Positions 19,315 through 27,764 of a stretch of DNA of 42,273 nucleotides are shown piece after piece. Numbering within the stretch: the stretch's first letter is position 1; each line of letters opens with the position of its first letter. Under the pieces are notes generated by a model. That model made no database searches, was not told the origin of the DNA, and saw nothing but the letters and a program-made list of their open reading frames with translations. The position numbers were made by a program, and so were the translations under genes. Origin of the DNA: Flavobacteriales bacterium (GTDB taxonomy: Bacteria > Bacteroidota > Bacteroidia > Flavobacteriales_D > Crocinitomicaceae); assembly GCA_013373595.1 (NCBI GenBank), contig JABXHO010000134.1, positions 1 to 42,273 of the forward strand, read 5' to 3'.

Positions 19315-19330
19315 TTGGCACTCCTATTGA
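19315..19330 (+). promoter_or_regulatory. Putative sigma-54 promoter of the sensor/kinase/activator genes
   Basis: TTGGCACTCCTATTGA has a perfect -24 element (TTGGCAC), a 5-bp spacer and a -12 element with one mismatch (TTGA instead of TTGC). A transcription start near 19342 would leave a leader of about 115 bases. Confidence 0.6.
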
Positions 19331-19456
19331 ATGAGTTCGTATCTAAAAACTACCACTAGAAATTTGATAGCTAAATAGTTGGTACTAACAATTCAAAAAA
19401 ACTTCTCTTGGATTCATTGTAGTCAAAGAATGAGAGGATTTAATAAACTAAAATGA

Positions 19457-20110
19457 ATGCGTATGAATTTCAAGAAAATACAATTGATGCTAGGTGTATT
19501 GTTTGTTTTTATCCTCATCCTTGCCACTAATTTGATCGACCAACGCAATTTTGAAGAAATGCAAAGCTCTATCAAAACAATCTACGAAGATCGCTTGGTA
19601 GCCCAAGACATCATTTATGATCTCAACCTTCATATCCAAAACAAAGACATGGCGAATGCCCTGCAAAACTATGATTTATACAAATCGCAAGCAGGTTCAA
19701 TCAACAAGAACATCGAACGATTACTCGTCAAGTATGAAGCAACGAAATTAACTCCGAAAGAAAGTGACTTGCTCGCTGATTTAAAATACGAAATTCAACT
19801 TCTGACCAAACACGAAGTCTCAATAACCGATTCTTCAAATCGAACCCATGATTTAATAGAGACACAACTGACAAAGATTAAAAGCAACCTGCTGGCTCTT
19901 GAGCAAGTTCAGTTAGAAGAAGGGAAACGTGCTGTCGGAAAGGGGGAAAAAGCCATCTACACCTCGGAATTATTCACAAACATGGAAATCTGTGGTTTAA
20001 TCATTCTGGCAATTATCTTTCAGGTCATCATTCTCACAGGCCCGAAAAAACAACTGAACTTTAAATGGGGAGATAGAGATCACGCGAAGAATAATTCCCG
20101 CGAAACATGA
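19457..20110 (+). CDS. Membrane sensor with MCP-type four-helix-bundle domain
   Basis: A 217-residue protein with a TM helix near the N-terminus (about 8-26) and a second at about 177-197. Between them is a helical extracytoplasmic domain typical of 4HB_MCP ligand-binding modules (SSIKTIYEDRLVAQDIIYDL near residues 36-55). It ends shortly after TM2 in a basic tail, with no methyl-accepting or kinase domain. The next gene is a soluble histidine kinase 74 bp downstream. I infer that this protein is the detached membrane input module of that kinase. The start could also be the ATG at 19463. A sigma-54 promoter and enhancer lie upstream, suggesting autoregulation by the activator two genes downstream. 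Confidence 0.75.
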   Translation: MRMNFKKIQLMLGVLFVFILILATNLIDQRNFEEMQSSIKTIYEDRLVAQDIIYDLNLHIQNKDMANALQNYDLYKSQAGSINKNIERLLVKYEATKLTPKESDLLADLKYEIQLLTKHEVSITDSSNRTHDLIETQLTKIKSNLLALEQVQLEEGKRAVGKGEKAIYTSELFTNMEICGLIILAIIFQVIILTGPKKQLNFKWGDRDHAKNNSRET

Positions 20111-20184
20111 GGAACTTCCTTCAACTTAAATACCTTTCATGCACTTTCTCTTAAGAGACCGTGGTTTTTCATAATTTTAGATTT

Positions 20185-21291
20185 ATGTACGAAGAACTTT
20201 TCGATAGCAAGAACTTATCAAAAATACTTAGCGAAAGAGTAAAGGAGTTGGAATGTCTTTACAACATCTCTCGTATTGCTACGCGCTATAAAAATGATAT
20301 TCGACAAGCTTTAGAAAAGATTGTAGAGGAAATTCCCTCCGGATGGCAATATCCCGATGCGATGCAAGCCTTTTTGAAATATGGAGACATCGAAATTGGT
20401 ACGCCCTCGACCATGGAGAAAGCGCAATTTGTCGATTTATTAATTGGAGAAGAGAAGATTGGGGAACTGCTCGTGTATTTCAAGGAATCCAAAGCTCCTT
20501 CCACTCCCGAAGTTTTCCTAAAGGAAGAACAAGCTTTGCTCAATCAAATTGGTCACGAGGTATCCAACCTAATCGAAATCGACCGAAAGAACCAGCGCGA
20601 AAAACTCATTCAGGAAAAGCTTCGGTTCAATGATCGCTTGAACCTGCTTGGTGAACTTACCGCTGGAATTGCTCACGAGTTGAACACGCCACTCGGAAAC
20701 ATCATAGGTTATTCTGAACTTCTTCAAAAGAAAGAAAAGAACGCCACAAAGAAACACGATCTGGAACGAATCTTAAAATCGGCCAAGCATGCCCGTGAAA
20801 TTGTCAAAAAACTGATGTTCTTCTCTTGTGACATGCCCTCCCAGTTCAAAATAAATGACCTCAATAAATTGACGTTGGATAGTTTGGACCTTTTGAAGAT
20901 TCAATTGAATGACAAGTATATTCAAGCTGAGTTGGATTTATGTGAAGACCTTCCGAAGTTCAATTTGGACGCCATTCAGATGACCCAAGTTGTTTTCAAT
21001 ATGGTACTGAATGCCATTGACGCCATGTCTCCTTTTGGGAAAATCAAAATTTCTACAAAGAACAAAGAGGATCATCTCGAATTAATTATCGCCGACAACG
21101 GAAAAGGAATTCCTGAAGCCGAACTTCCTCGACTTTTTCAACCTTTCTACAGCAGCAAAGGAAACAATGGAACGGGTCTTGGATTGGCCGTAAGTTATGG
21201 AATTGTGCAGGCTCACGGAGGTGATATCGAAGTCGAATCGGTTGTTGGCGAAGGAACAACATTTACACTTATTTTTCCGATTAAGAAATGA
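20185..21291 (+). CDS. Soluble sensor histidine kinase (NtrB-like)
   Basis: Cytoplasmic kinase of 368 residues. The frame opens at a GTG (20161), but the ATG at 20185 is preferred. No TM helix is present. The N-terminal about 140 residues look like a divergent GAF/PAS-type sensing domain, beginning with a coiled helix (ERVKELECLYNISRIA). HisKA follows, with phosphoacceptor His164 (LTAGIAHELNTPLGNI). The HATPase_c domain has N box NMVLNAIDAM, G1 DNGKGIPEAEL and G2 GTGLGLAVSYGIVQAHGG. The stop overlaps the NtrC-type activator by 4 bp (ATGA), making it the cognate partner. The signal may come from the four-helix-bundle membrane protein encoded just upstream. Confidence 0.92.
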   Translation: MYEELFDSKNLSKILSERVKELECLYNISRIATRYKNDIRQALEKIVEEIPSGWQYPDAMQAFLKYGDIEIGTPSTMEKAQFVDLLIGEEKIGELLVYFKESKAPSTPEVFLKEEQALLNQIGHEVSNLIEIDRKNQREKLIQEKLRFNDRLNLLGELTAGIAHELNTPLGNIIGYSELLQKKEKNATKKHDLERILKSAKHAREIVKKLMFFSCDMPSQFKINDLNKLTLDSLDLLKIQLNDKYIQAELDLCEDLPKFNLDAIQMTQVVFNMVLNAIDAMSPFGKIKISTKNKEDHLELIIADNGKGIPEAELPRLFQPFYSSKGNNGTGLGLAVSYGIVQAHGGDIEVESVVGEGTTFTLIFPIKK

Positions 21292-22604
21292 ACAAAGCCC
21301 TCTCCATACTGGTCGTAGATGATTCGCGTGACATGCTGGAATTAATTCGCCGTCAATTGCAAGAATTAGGACTAAATCCCTTCATTTCCGACACGGTGAT
21401 GGACGGTATTGATATTTTAGAAAGCTCTCAAATCGACCTACTCATAACCGACTTGAATATGCCTGAAGTAGGTGGAGAGCAACTGATTCGCTATGCATCA
21501 GAGCACTTCCCCAAGCTGCCGATACTCGTTATCACAGGTTATCCAAGCATCGATTCGGCGGTAAACGTCATGAAAATGGGAGCATTGGAATACCTCATCA
21601 AGCCTTTCACATTTGATGAACTTGAATATGCCCTGAATTCCATCCTCTCGGATATTATTAAACCGCACAAAACCGATGACGATGAAAGCTTGGATAATTT
21701 TCAAGGGATAATTGGGGCTTCCCCGAAAATGCAGAACCTTTTCCGCTCCATCAAACGAACACAGTCAAATACCGCAACAATATTAATTAGCGGAGAAAGT
21801 GGAACAGGTAAAGAACTCATCGCGCGAGCGGTGCATTATAGCGGTGATTATTCATCCTCTCCGTTTGTGCCTGTAAACTGTGGTGCAATCCCCGATCAGC
21901 TGCTCGAAAGTGAGCTATTCGGACACCTAAAAGGAAGTTTTACTGGAGCAATTTCAGATAAAACGGGCTTTTTTCAAGCGGCTAATGGAGGTACACTATT
22001 TTTAGATGAAATCAGCAATACGTCACTCGAAGTTCAAGCAAAGTTACTGCGTGCTATTCAGGAAAAAGAGGTGACCATGTTGGGCAGCACCAAAAGTCAG
22101 AAAGTTAAAGTGCGAATTATTGCGGCAACGAATGTCAACATTCAAGATCTGATTGCACAAGGTAAATTCCGAGAAGATTTATTCTACCGATTAAATGTGA
22201 TTTCTATTGAAGTTCCTCCGCTTCGACAGCGCGATGGCGACATTCTTACTTTAGTTAAGTTTTTCAATAAAAAATTCAGCCAAGAAAACTCTAAACCAAA
22301 ACTGAAGTTTGAGCGAAATGTGCTAACGGCATTGAAGAATTATGCGTGGCCAGGAAATGTGCGCGAATTAGAAAATTTCATACAGCGACTTGTTATCATG
22401 CATGATAATACCATCACGATGGAGGAAATCCCAGACTACATGAAGTCTCGCCCCGTTGAAATTGAAAGCACAACCACACTTACTCTGAAAGAAGTAGAAA
22501 AGAAGTACATATTAAAGGTACTTGCCGCGAACGATAACAACAAAACCAAGACTGCCAAAATCTTGGGGATTGATCGTAAAACGCTACGCGAAAAATTGAA
22601 GTAA
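21288..22604 (+). CDS. Sigma-54-dependent response regulator (NtrC family)
   Basis: A 438-residue enhancer-binding protein. The receiver has Asp11-Asp12, phosphoacceptor Asp55 (LLITDLNMP), Thr83 and Lys105. The AAA+ domain has Walker A GESGTGKE (169-176), the sigma-54 contact loop as GSFTGA (216-221, Ser replacing the usual Ala), Walker B GGTLFLDEI and the R-finger region FREDLFYRLNVI. A Fis-type HTH closes the protein (KTAKILGIDRKTLREKL). It is encoded with its kinase and precedes an operon that has an excellent -24/-12 promoter and a 19-bp dyad about 108 bp further upstream. The same dyad lies upstream of its own gene group. It is therefore the probable activator of both. Confidence 0.95.
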   Translation: MNKALSILVVDDSRDMLELIRRQLQELGLNPFISDTVMDGIDILESSQIDLLITDLNMPEVGGEQLIRYASEHFPKLPILVITGYPSIDSAVNVMKMGALEYLIKPFTFDELEYALNSILSDIIKPHKTDDDESLDNFQGIIGASPKMQNLFRSIKRTQSNTATILISGESGTGKELIARAVHYSGDYSSSPFVPVNCGAIPDQLLESELFGHLKGSFTGAISDKTGFFQAANGGTLFLDEISNTSLEVQAKLLRAIQEKEVTMLGSTKSQKVKVRIIAATNVNIQDLIAQGKFREDLFYRLNVISIEVPPLRQRDGDILTLVKFFNKKFSQENSKPKLKFERNVLTALKNYAWPGNVRELENFIQRLVIMHDNTITMEEIPDYMKSRPVEIESTTTLTLKEVEKKYILKVLAANDNNKTKTAKILGIDRKTLREKLK

Positions 22605-22764
22605 CCCAAGTTCGACTCTTCAACATTATCAGCGACTACGGAACTACGATTCGTGGAACAAGGCGCCTTTGTCTAATTTCTGATTCGCATTCGCAACGAC
22701 ATCATTTTTTCCAGATCCATTCGATCATTTAAGCATAAAATCGAACGCTACGATCCTTCCCGCT

Positions 22765-22783
22765 GCGGGTAATATCTCCCCGC
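22765..22783. promoter_or_regulatory. Putative enhancer (UAS) for the NtrC-type activator, copy 2
   Basis: GCGGGTAATATCTCCCCGC, with arms GCGGG and CCCGC. It matches the reverse complement of the 19201-19219 element at 16 of 19 positions. Its centre is about 108 bp upstream of the -12 element of the promoter at 22868-22884. Confidence 0.75.
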
Positions 22784-22867
22784 TTATTTTGCTCATTTTA
22801 TTGTGTTTTCAACGCAAGAAAAATATTGAACATTCAGAATCAACAACTTAACTAATCACCCTGTTAT

Positions 22868-22884
22868 TTGGCACCTCTGTTGCT
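22868..22884 (+). promoter_or_regulatory. Sigma-54 promoter of the GDH/transhydrogenase/NhaA operon
   Basis: TTGGCACCTCTGTTGCT matches the consensus TTGGCAC-N5-TTGC exactly. The expected start is near 22895, with the first ATG at 22909. Confidence 0.85.
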
Positions 22885-22908
22885 TTTGGTATTCGAAATA
22901 TGTAATCA

Positions 22909-23157
22909 ATGAAAACAAGTATATGTGGCAACTGTATCAATGACAAGAATTGCATTTACCAATTCGGTCGACAACATGACATTCGGACCGACTGCGATTC
23001 TCATGAGTCCGAGTCCCCTCAACCTCACCAACCCATATTAGCAAACTCAAACGATGGATATAGAGCTATTGGCCTCTGCTCAAGTTGTGATTCGAAGAAT
23101 TACTGCTCACTACGCGGCCCAAAACAAATAATTGTTCAATGTGAACACTACGTGTAA
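22909..23157 (+). CDS. Small Cys-rich protein with duplicated CxxC-x5-C motif
   Basis: An 82-residue cytoplasmic protein with no signal peptide. It has two copies of a four-cysteine unit: Cys6/Cys9/Cys15/Cys29 and Cys57/Cys60/Cys66/Cys78, each ending in an acidic or His segment (CDSHE, CEHYV). The spacing suggests two zinc or iron-sulfur sites. It belongs to a type of small Cys-rich protein seen near redox enzymes, but I cannot name a family or function. It is the first gene of the sigma-54 operon, 14 bp after the predicted transcription start and 11 bp before the glutamate dehydrogenase gene. A redox-sensing or metal-binding role is speculation. Confidence 0.75.
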   Translation: MKTSICGNCINDKNCIYQFGRQHDIRTDCDSHESESPQPHQPILANSNDGYRAIGLCSSCDSKNYCSLRGPKQIIVQCEHYV

Positions 23158-23168
23158 AAAAGAAAAAC

Positions 23169-24452
23169 ATGGAAACAATCAACACAGAAATGAAAAAAGA
23201 AGGAATGTACGATAACGTACTCCGCCAGTACAATCAAGCTGCCGACATTATTGATCTGCATAGCGGAATTCGAAAAATTTTGGTGAATACCAATAATGAA
23301 ATTGTTGTTCATTTCCCGGTAAAACTTGATGACGGTACAATCGAAGTTTTCACAGGGTACAGAGTTCAACACAACAATGCACTTGGTCCTTACAAAGGAG
23401 GATTGCGCTACCACTCCACTGTTGATATTGATGCGGCGCGTGCTTTGGCGATGTGGATGACATGGAAAACATCCTTGGTAGGACTTCCGTATGGAGGTGG
23501 AAAAGGCGGAATTCAAATTAATCCGAACAACTATTCGATTGCTGAATTAGAACGAATTACCCGTCGATTTACCTATGCGCTCGGAGACAATATCGGTCCA
23601 GATTTGGATATTCCTGCACCAGATGTCAATACCAACTCAACCATTATGGCTTGGATTGCGGACACGTATTCATCGATCAAATCTCCTTCCGTTCGCCAAA
23701 AAAACTTACATGTTGTCACAGGTAAGCCTGTAGGATCTGGAGGTTTGGAAGGAAGAGACCGAGCAACTGGTTTCGGTGTTGTTACCAGTATCAAAAAATG
23801 GGCAAAAAATGCGGGGAAAGATCTGAATGGAATGACTTTTACCGTGCAAGGCTTCGGTAATGTTGGCTATTGGGCGTCACATTTTCTCGTACAAGAGGGA
23901 GCGAAGCTTATTGCCGTTCAAGACGCAAGCGCAACCTTAGTGAACACGCAAGGAATCAATCCTGAAGAGTTACTCGATCACAGCAAAGGCAATTCGGGAA
24001 ATATTCAAGGTTTTAGCGATGGAACAGAATTGGATTCAGAGCTTTTCTTCGGAATTGAATGTGACATCATTATTCCAGCAGCATTAGGAAATCAGATCAC
24101 AAGTAGCAACTGTCATGAAATCAAAGCGAAAGTAATTGCCGAGGGAGCAAACGGCCCCATCAATGTAGATGCCGAAAGAGCCATTCTCGAAAAGGGCATC
24201 GAAATTATTCCTGACATCTTGTGTAATTCCGGAGGAGTTATCGGAAGCTATTACGAATGGTTGCAGAACAAACGAAGTGAAAATTGGAAATTAGAAACGG
24301 TTCTTGATATGATTGAAGACAAATTGGGAATCGCTTTCGACAAAGTTGCAGAGGTATCAAAGCAGTACGGAGTGAGTTGGAGAGTTGGAGCATATATTGT
24401 TGCCCTGCAGCGCTTAGAGTTAACCTATAAAGAAAGAGGAGTTTTTCCGTAA
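23169..24452 (+). CDS. Glutamate dehydrogenase (Glu/Leu/Phe/Val family)
   Basis: Cytoplasmic enzyme interconverting glutamate and 2-oxoglutarate plus ammonium with NAD(P). At 427 residues it has the usual length of the short hexameric type. Family lysines are at Lys76 (GPYKGGLR), Lys100 (MTWKTSL) and catalytic Lys112 (PYGGGKGGI), with Asp152 in PAPDVNTN. The dinucleotide fold has GFGNVG (228-233), and substrate-site segments ECDIIIPAALGNQI and EGANGPINVDA are present. It lies 2 bp before the transhydrogenase alpha gene and shares the sigma-54 promoter. Coupling to a transhydrogenase would link nitrogen and glutamate flux to NADH/NADPH balance. Coenzyme preference cannot be read with confidence. 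Confidence 0.93.
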   Translation: METINTEMKKEGMYDNVLRQYNQAADIIDLHSGIRKILVNTNNEIVVHFPVKLDDGTIEVFTGYRVQHNNALGPYKGGLRYHSTVDIDAARALAMWMTWKTSLVGLPYGGGKGGIQINPNNYSIAELERITRRFTYALGDNIGPDLDIPAPDVNTNSTIMAWIADTYSSIKSPSVRQKNLHVVTGKPVGSGGLEGRDRATGFGVVTSIKKWAKNAGKDLNGMTFTVQGFGNVGYWASHFLVQEGAKLIAVQDASATLVNTQGINPEELLDHSKGNSGNIQGFSDGTELDSELFFGIECDIIIPAALGNQITSSNCHEIKAKVIAEGANGPINVDAERAILEKGIEIIPDILCNSGGVIGSYYEWLQNKRSENWKLETVLDMIEDKLGIAFDKVAEVSKQYGVSWRVGAYIVALQRLELTYKERGVFP

Positions 24453-24454
24453 AG

Positions 24455-25573
24455 ATGAAAACAATAGGTGTACTCAAAGAAAGCAATGGAGTAAGTGTTG
24501 TTACGCTTACTCCATTCAATGTTGAAAAATTAAAGCAGTTGTACTCAATTATTATTGAGGAAGATGCTGGGGTTTTGGCGGGATTTAATGATCGCGAATA
24601 CGAACAATCTGGGGCGAAAATCGAGTCGCAACGAGAACGAATATTGGAAGATGCAGATATTGTCTTGACACACTCTGCACGTGTTGACCTTACCAATAAT
24701 AAGAAGAAGACGGTCGTAGTTGGAAGTTACAACGTGCTCGATGACTATTCTTCGATTCTACAATTCCGTCATCCCCTCATCGACTTTTACACGCTCACTT
24801 TGCTTCCCAGAACAACAAAGGCGCAGTCTATGGATGTGCTTTCAAGTATGGCAGCCATGTCGGGGTATCAAGCGGTAATGACTGGCTTTAACAAGTTAAG
24901 CGCGATTGCACCCATGCTTTCCAGTGCGGGAGGAACACTTCCTCCAAGCAAAGTGCTGGTTCTGGGAGCAGGTGTTGCTGGGTTGCAAGCAATTGCCACC
25001 GCAAAACGATTGGGCGCTATTGTCTATGCTTTTGATGTCCGAAAACAAACAAAAACAGAAGTAGAAAGTCTTGGTGCAAAGTTCATAGAAATTTCAGGAG
25101 CCAAGGAAGATACAGAAAGTGGAGGATACGCCATTGAGCAAGATGAGGACTTCACAAGGAAAGTGCAGGCGTCCATTGCAACATATTCGAATGAGATGGA
25201 CTTAATTATTGCAACGGCGCGAATTCCAGGGAAAGCAGCCCCAAAATTAATTACCAAAGCGATGGTACGTGAAATGAAACTGGGAAGTGTAATTGTAGAC
25301 CTTGCTGCCGACACAGGAGGAAACTGTGCAGAAACGGTTAACAAAGGAGAGCATCAACTCGACAATGTTTTGATTATTGGTGACGCACAAATTTTTAATG
25401 CCGTAGCACGATCTACCTCAATTCTATTGGGAAACAACTACGCCACATTTGTCCAGAACCTCCAGGCTCATGAGTCAACCCAAACAAAGGATGCCATTTT
25501 AGAGGCTACCCAAATTACGGAAAATGGACAACTCGTTCACGAGCAGCTGCTTGCCGAAATTAATTCATACTGA
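24455..25573 (+). CDS. pntAA: NAD(P) transhydrogenase alpha subunit, NAD-binding part (PntAA)
   Basis: Cytoplasmic dI domain of proton-translocating transhydrogenase, 372 residues. It has the N-terminal AlaDH/PNT fold, the signature LLPRTTKAQSMDVLSSMAAM, a dinucleotide-binding GAGVAG at 171-176 and VIVDLAADTGGNCAET further on. The hydrophobic part of the alpha subunit is encoded separately by the next gene, as in several split-subunit organisms. Simple alanine dehydrogenase is excluded by the following pntAB and pntB genes. Confidence 0.93.
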   Translation: MKTIGVLKESNGVSVVTLTPFNVEKLKQLYSIIIEEDAGVLAGFNDREYEQSGAKIESQRERILEDADIVLTHSARVDLTNNKKKTVVVGSYNVLDDYSSILQFRHPLIDFYTLTLLPRTTKAQSMDVLSSMAAMSGYQAVMTGFNKLSAIAPMLSSAGGTLPPSKVLVLGAGVAGLQAIATAKRLGAIVYAFDVRKQTKTEVESLGAKFIEISGAKEDTESGGYAIEQDEDFTRKVQASIATYSNEMDLIIATARIPGKAAPKLITKAMVREMKLGSVIVDLAADTGGNCAETVNKGEHQLDNVLIIGDAQIFNAVARSTSILLGNNYATFVQNLQAHESTQTKDAILEATQITENGQLVHEQLLAEINSY

Positions 25574-25574
25574 T

Positions 25575-25886
25575 ATGCAAGAAACATTCATATTAACACC
25601 TCTAGACGGAGCTTACGTCATTCTGCTTTGCATCCTGATCGGAATTATCATTATCAAAAATGTTCCTCCCGTGTTGCATACACCGCTCATGTCGGGGGCA
25701 AATGCCATTAGTGGAATCATCATTATCGGGGGAGCTATTCAACTCTTACAACATCCGATGGGCTTCAACGCTCCAACAATCCTATCGGCCTTTGGTGTTT
25801 TAATTGGAACCATCAATGTGTCAGGAGGCTTCTTTGTGACCCACAGAATGCTCAAAATGTTCAATCAAAAGAAACGAAAAGCATGA
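25575..25886 (+). CDS. pntAB: NAD(P) transhydrogenase alpha subunit, membrane part (PntAB)
   Basis: A 103-residue integral membrane subunit with three hydrophobic helices and the motif HTPLMSGANAISGIIIIGG, typical of the transhydrogenase dII segment. The frame opens earlier (25524), but the ATG at 25575, one base after the pntAA stop codon, is preferred. It overlaps pntB by 4 bp (ATGA), so the three subunits are translationally coupled. Confidence 0.92.
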   Translation: MQETFILTPLDGAYVILLCILIGIIIIKNVPPVLHTPLMSGANAISGIIIIGGAIQLLQHPMGFNAPTILSAFGVLIGTINVSGGFFVTHRMLKMFNQKKRKA

Positions 25887-27271
25887 TTTTAGGAGGAAAT
25901 ATAGGAATACTCGCCGCTGCTTTTTCGTTTGTGATCGGTATGATGATGCTCGGAACGCCAGATAAAGCCGAACGTGGCAATCGTTTATTGGTCTTTGGAA
26001 TGATCCTCGCCTTGGTCAGCACGATAGGCATTCAGAGTTTTACACAAGTCGAAATTCCATGGTCAAATATTGGAGTTCTTCTCACAATTATAGCCATCGG
26101 AACGCTAATCGGACTCAAGGTGTCTTACCGTTTTGAATTAACGAAAATGCCCGAACTCGTATCGTTATTCAATGGTTTTGGAGGAGCGGCAGCCGGACTC
26201 ATCGGAATCGTGGGCATCAGCAGTGATGAAATGCATGGAGATTTGGTAAGCACACTTATTTTATCCTCTTCCATCTTTCTTGGATTCATGACTTTCTCTG
26301 GAAGTTACATTGCGCTCTTGAAGCTCGGAGGGAAATATAAAATGCGCATCCCGAATAATCGATCTTTAACATTTTTCACATTGGCCGCTTCGATCCTAAT
26401 TATCGGATTACTGGTCACTCACATCGGAGCCGAACTATTCATTCTAACGCTTGTAGGATTGGTTATTTTGAGTCTTCTCCACGGTGTGTCCTTTGCTAGT
26501 TCAATCGGAGGAGGAGACATGCCCATACTTATTTCCGTTTTGAATGGTTTTACGGGGGCACTAACAGCAATTGCGGGTATTTACTTCGGTAGCACCATTA
26601 TGATTCTTGCTGGGGTATTTGTGACCGCAACAGGGATTATTCTCACCTTTCAAATGTGTACCGCAATGAATACGACATTGAAAAAAGTGATTTTTGGTGC
26701 GACCAATTTAATTGCAGACTCAGCGGCATCTGAAGGATATAGTTCCATCCATGAAACGACTTCTACGAAGGTAGCCACGGACATCATTTTGATGAAAAAA
26801 GTAGTGATCGTTCCAGGGTTCGGACTGGCAGTAGCCAAAGCGCAAAAAGCATGTCGAGAGCTCAAAAACACCCTCGAACAAGCCAACATCGAGATGAAAT
26901 TCGTTATTCATCCCGTAGCAGGAAGGATGCCAGGACACATGAATGTTTTGCTCGCTGAAGCAGGAATCGATTATGCCGACATTCTCGATTTGGACAAAGG
27001 AAATCAGTACCTCGAAGAAGCAGACTTGTGCCTGATTATCGGGGCAAACGATGTGGTGAACACCTCCGCTGAAGATGATCAAGACTCAATTATTCATGGA
27101 ATGCCCATTGTGCAAACCTACAAGGCAAAAAAAGTAGTGGTAATCAAACGAGGACTGGGTGCAGGATACGCGGGAATCAAAAATCCTTTATTCGAAAAAG
27201 AAAATACCCAGTTGTTACTAACCGACGCGAAACAAGCGCTTGAAAGCATCGTGGACGAACTAAAGCAGTAG
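25883..27271 (+). CDS. pntB: NAD(P) transhydrogenase beta subunit (PntB)
   Basis: A 462-residue subunit containing the rest of the membrane domain and the C-terminal NADP-binding dIII domain. About eight to nine hydrophobic helices span residues 1-265. dIII begins near 290, with GFGLAVAKAQ (312-321), HPVAGRMPGHMNVLLAEA and GANDVVNTSAEDD. Together with PntAA and PntAB it forms the proton-driven NADH to NADP+ hydride transfer complex. The length and motifs are complete. Confidence 0.94.
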   Translation: MILGGNIGILAAAFSFVIGMMMLGTPDKAERGNRLLVFGMILALVSTIGIQSFTQVEIPWSNIGVLLTIIAIGTLIGLKVSYRFELTKMPELVSLFNGFGGAAAGLIGIVGISSDEMHGDLVSTLILSSSIFLGFMTFSGSYIALLKLGGKYKMRIPNNRSLTFFTLAASILIIGLLVTHIGAELFILTLVGLVILSLLHGVSFASSIGGGDMPILISVLNGFTGALTAIAGIYFGSTIMILAGVFVTATGIILTFQMCTAMNTTLKKVIFGATNLIADSAASEGYSSIHETTSTKVATDIILMKKVVIVPGFGLAVAKAQKACRELKNTLEQANIEMKFVIHPVAGRMPGHMNVLLAEAGIDYADILDLDKGNQYLEEADLCLIIGANDVVNTSAEDDQDSIIHGMPIVQTYKAKKVVVIKRGLGAGYAGIKNPLFEKENTQLLLTDAKQALESIVDELKQ

Positions 27272-27290
27272 AATTTAAAAATGATACGAT

Positions 27291-27719
27291 ATGTTAAACG
27301 CCAGAAGTGAAATCAAACTGAGAAAAGAACAGAGAGATTATTTAATGGAAAAGTTGTCATCGGAACCTCATTTGGACGAAACAACGACCATGAGCTATGC
27401 CATCTTGAGAGAAACACTCCAACACGGAATACTGGTAGGAGATGATGATTCATTGGATAAAATCGTAGAAATCAACTCCATCGTTGCTGTAAAAACATCT
27501 TTTGGATTCAAGTTCGGACTCCGCATTGTGCTTCCCGAAGAAGCTGATTTACAGTTTAATCGTATGTCTGTTCTTTCTTCCTTGGGGTGCGCATTGTACG
27601 GCAGGAAAGAAGGTGATAAAGTCCGCTGGTACTTCGAAGGAAAAGAGGAAACAGCAGAAATTATTCGGGTAATTCAACCTCGAGAAGATACGCCACTTGC
27701 TTCAAGAAGATGGTATTAA
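27291..27719 (+). CDS. GreA/Rnk-like C-terminal-domain protein
   Basis: A 142-residue cytoplasmic protein. The N-terminal about 60 residues are helical. The C-terminal part (about 62-135) has the FKBP-like fold signature of GreA/GreB/Rnk, including DKIVEINSIVAVKT, FGLRIVLPEEADL, SVLSSLGCALYGRKEGDKV and a final VIQP. It probably binds RNA polymerase near the secondary channel and modulates elongation, by family resemblance. The N-terminus is too short for the full GreA coiled coil, so Rnk-type regulation is more likely than transcript cleavage. It sits 19 bp after pntB in the sigma-54 operon. Confidence 0.8.
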   Translation: MLNARSEIKLRKEQRDYLMEKLSSEPHLDETTTMSYAILRETLQHGILVGDDDSLDKIVEINSIVAVKTSFGFKFGLRIVLPEEADLQFNRMSVLSSLGCALYGRKEGDKVRWYFEGKEETAEIIRVIQPREDTPLASRRWY

Positions 27720-27764
27720 CACACAAATCAATTATCTCACACACTAAAAACAATTTATCCCTGA

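Larger units (their letters stand above)
18839..19456. other. 618-bp divergent intergenic region with regulatory elements
   Basis: No convincing gene. It holds the ECF promoter of the leftward lipoprotein gene, an inverted-repeat structure (19091-19170), a 19-bp dyad (19201-19219) and a -24/-12 promoter (19315-19330) for the rightward regulator genes. A 66-codon frame at 19073-19273 runs over these elements, has no recognisable protein features and is rejected. Confidence 0.7.
22605..22908. other. 304-bp intergenic regulatory region of the sigma-54 target operon
   Basis: No gene. It contains a perfect 10-bp palindrome AAGGCGCCTT (22660-22669), a 6-bp-arm inverted repeat TTCGAT/ATCGAA (22720-22745), the 19-bp enhancer-like dyad and the -24/-12 promoter. 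Confidence 0.7.
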
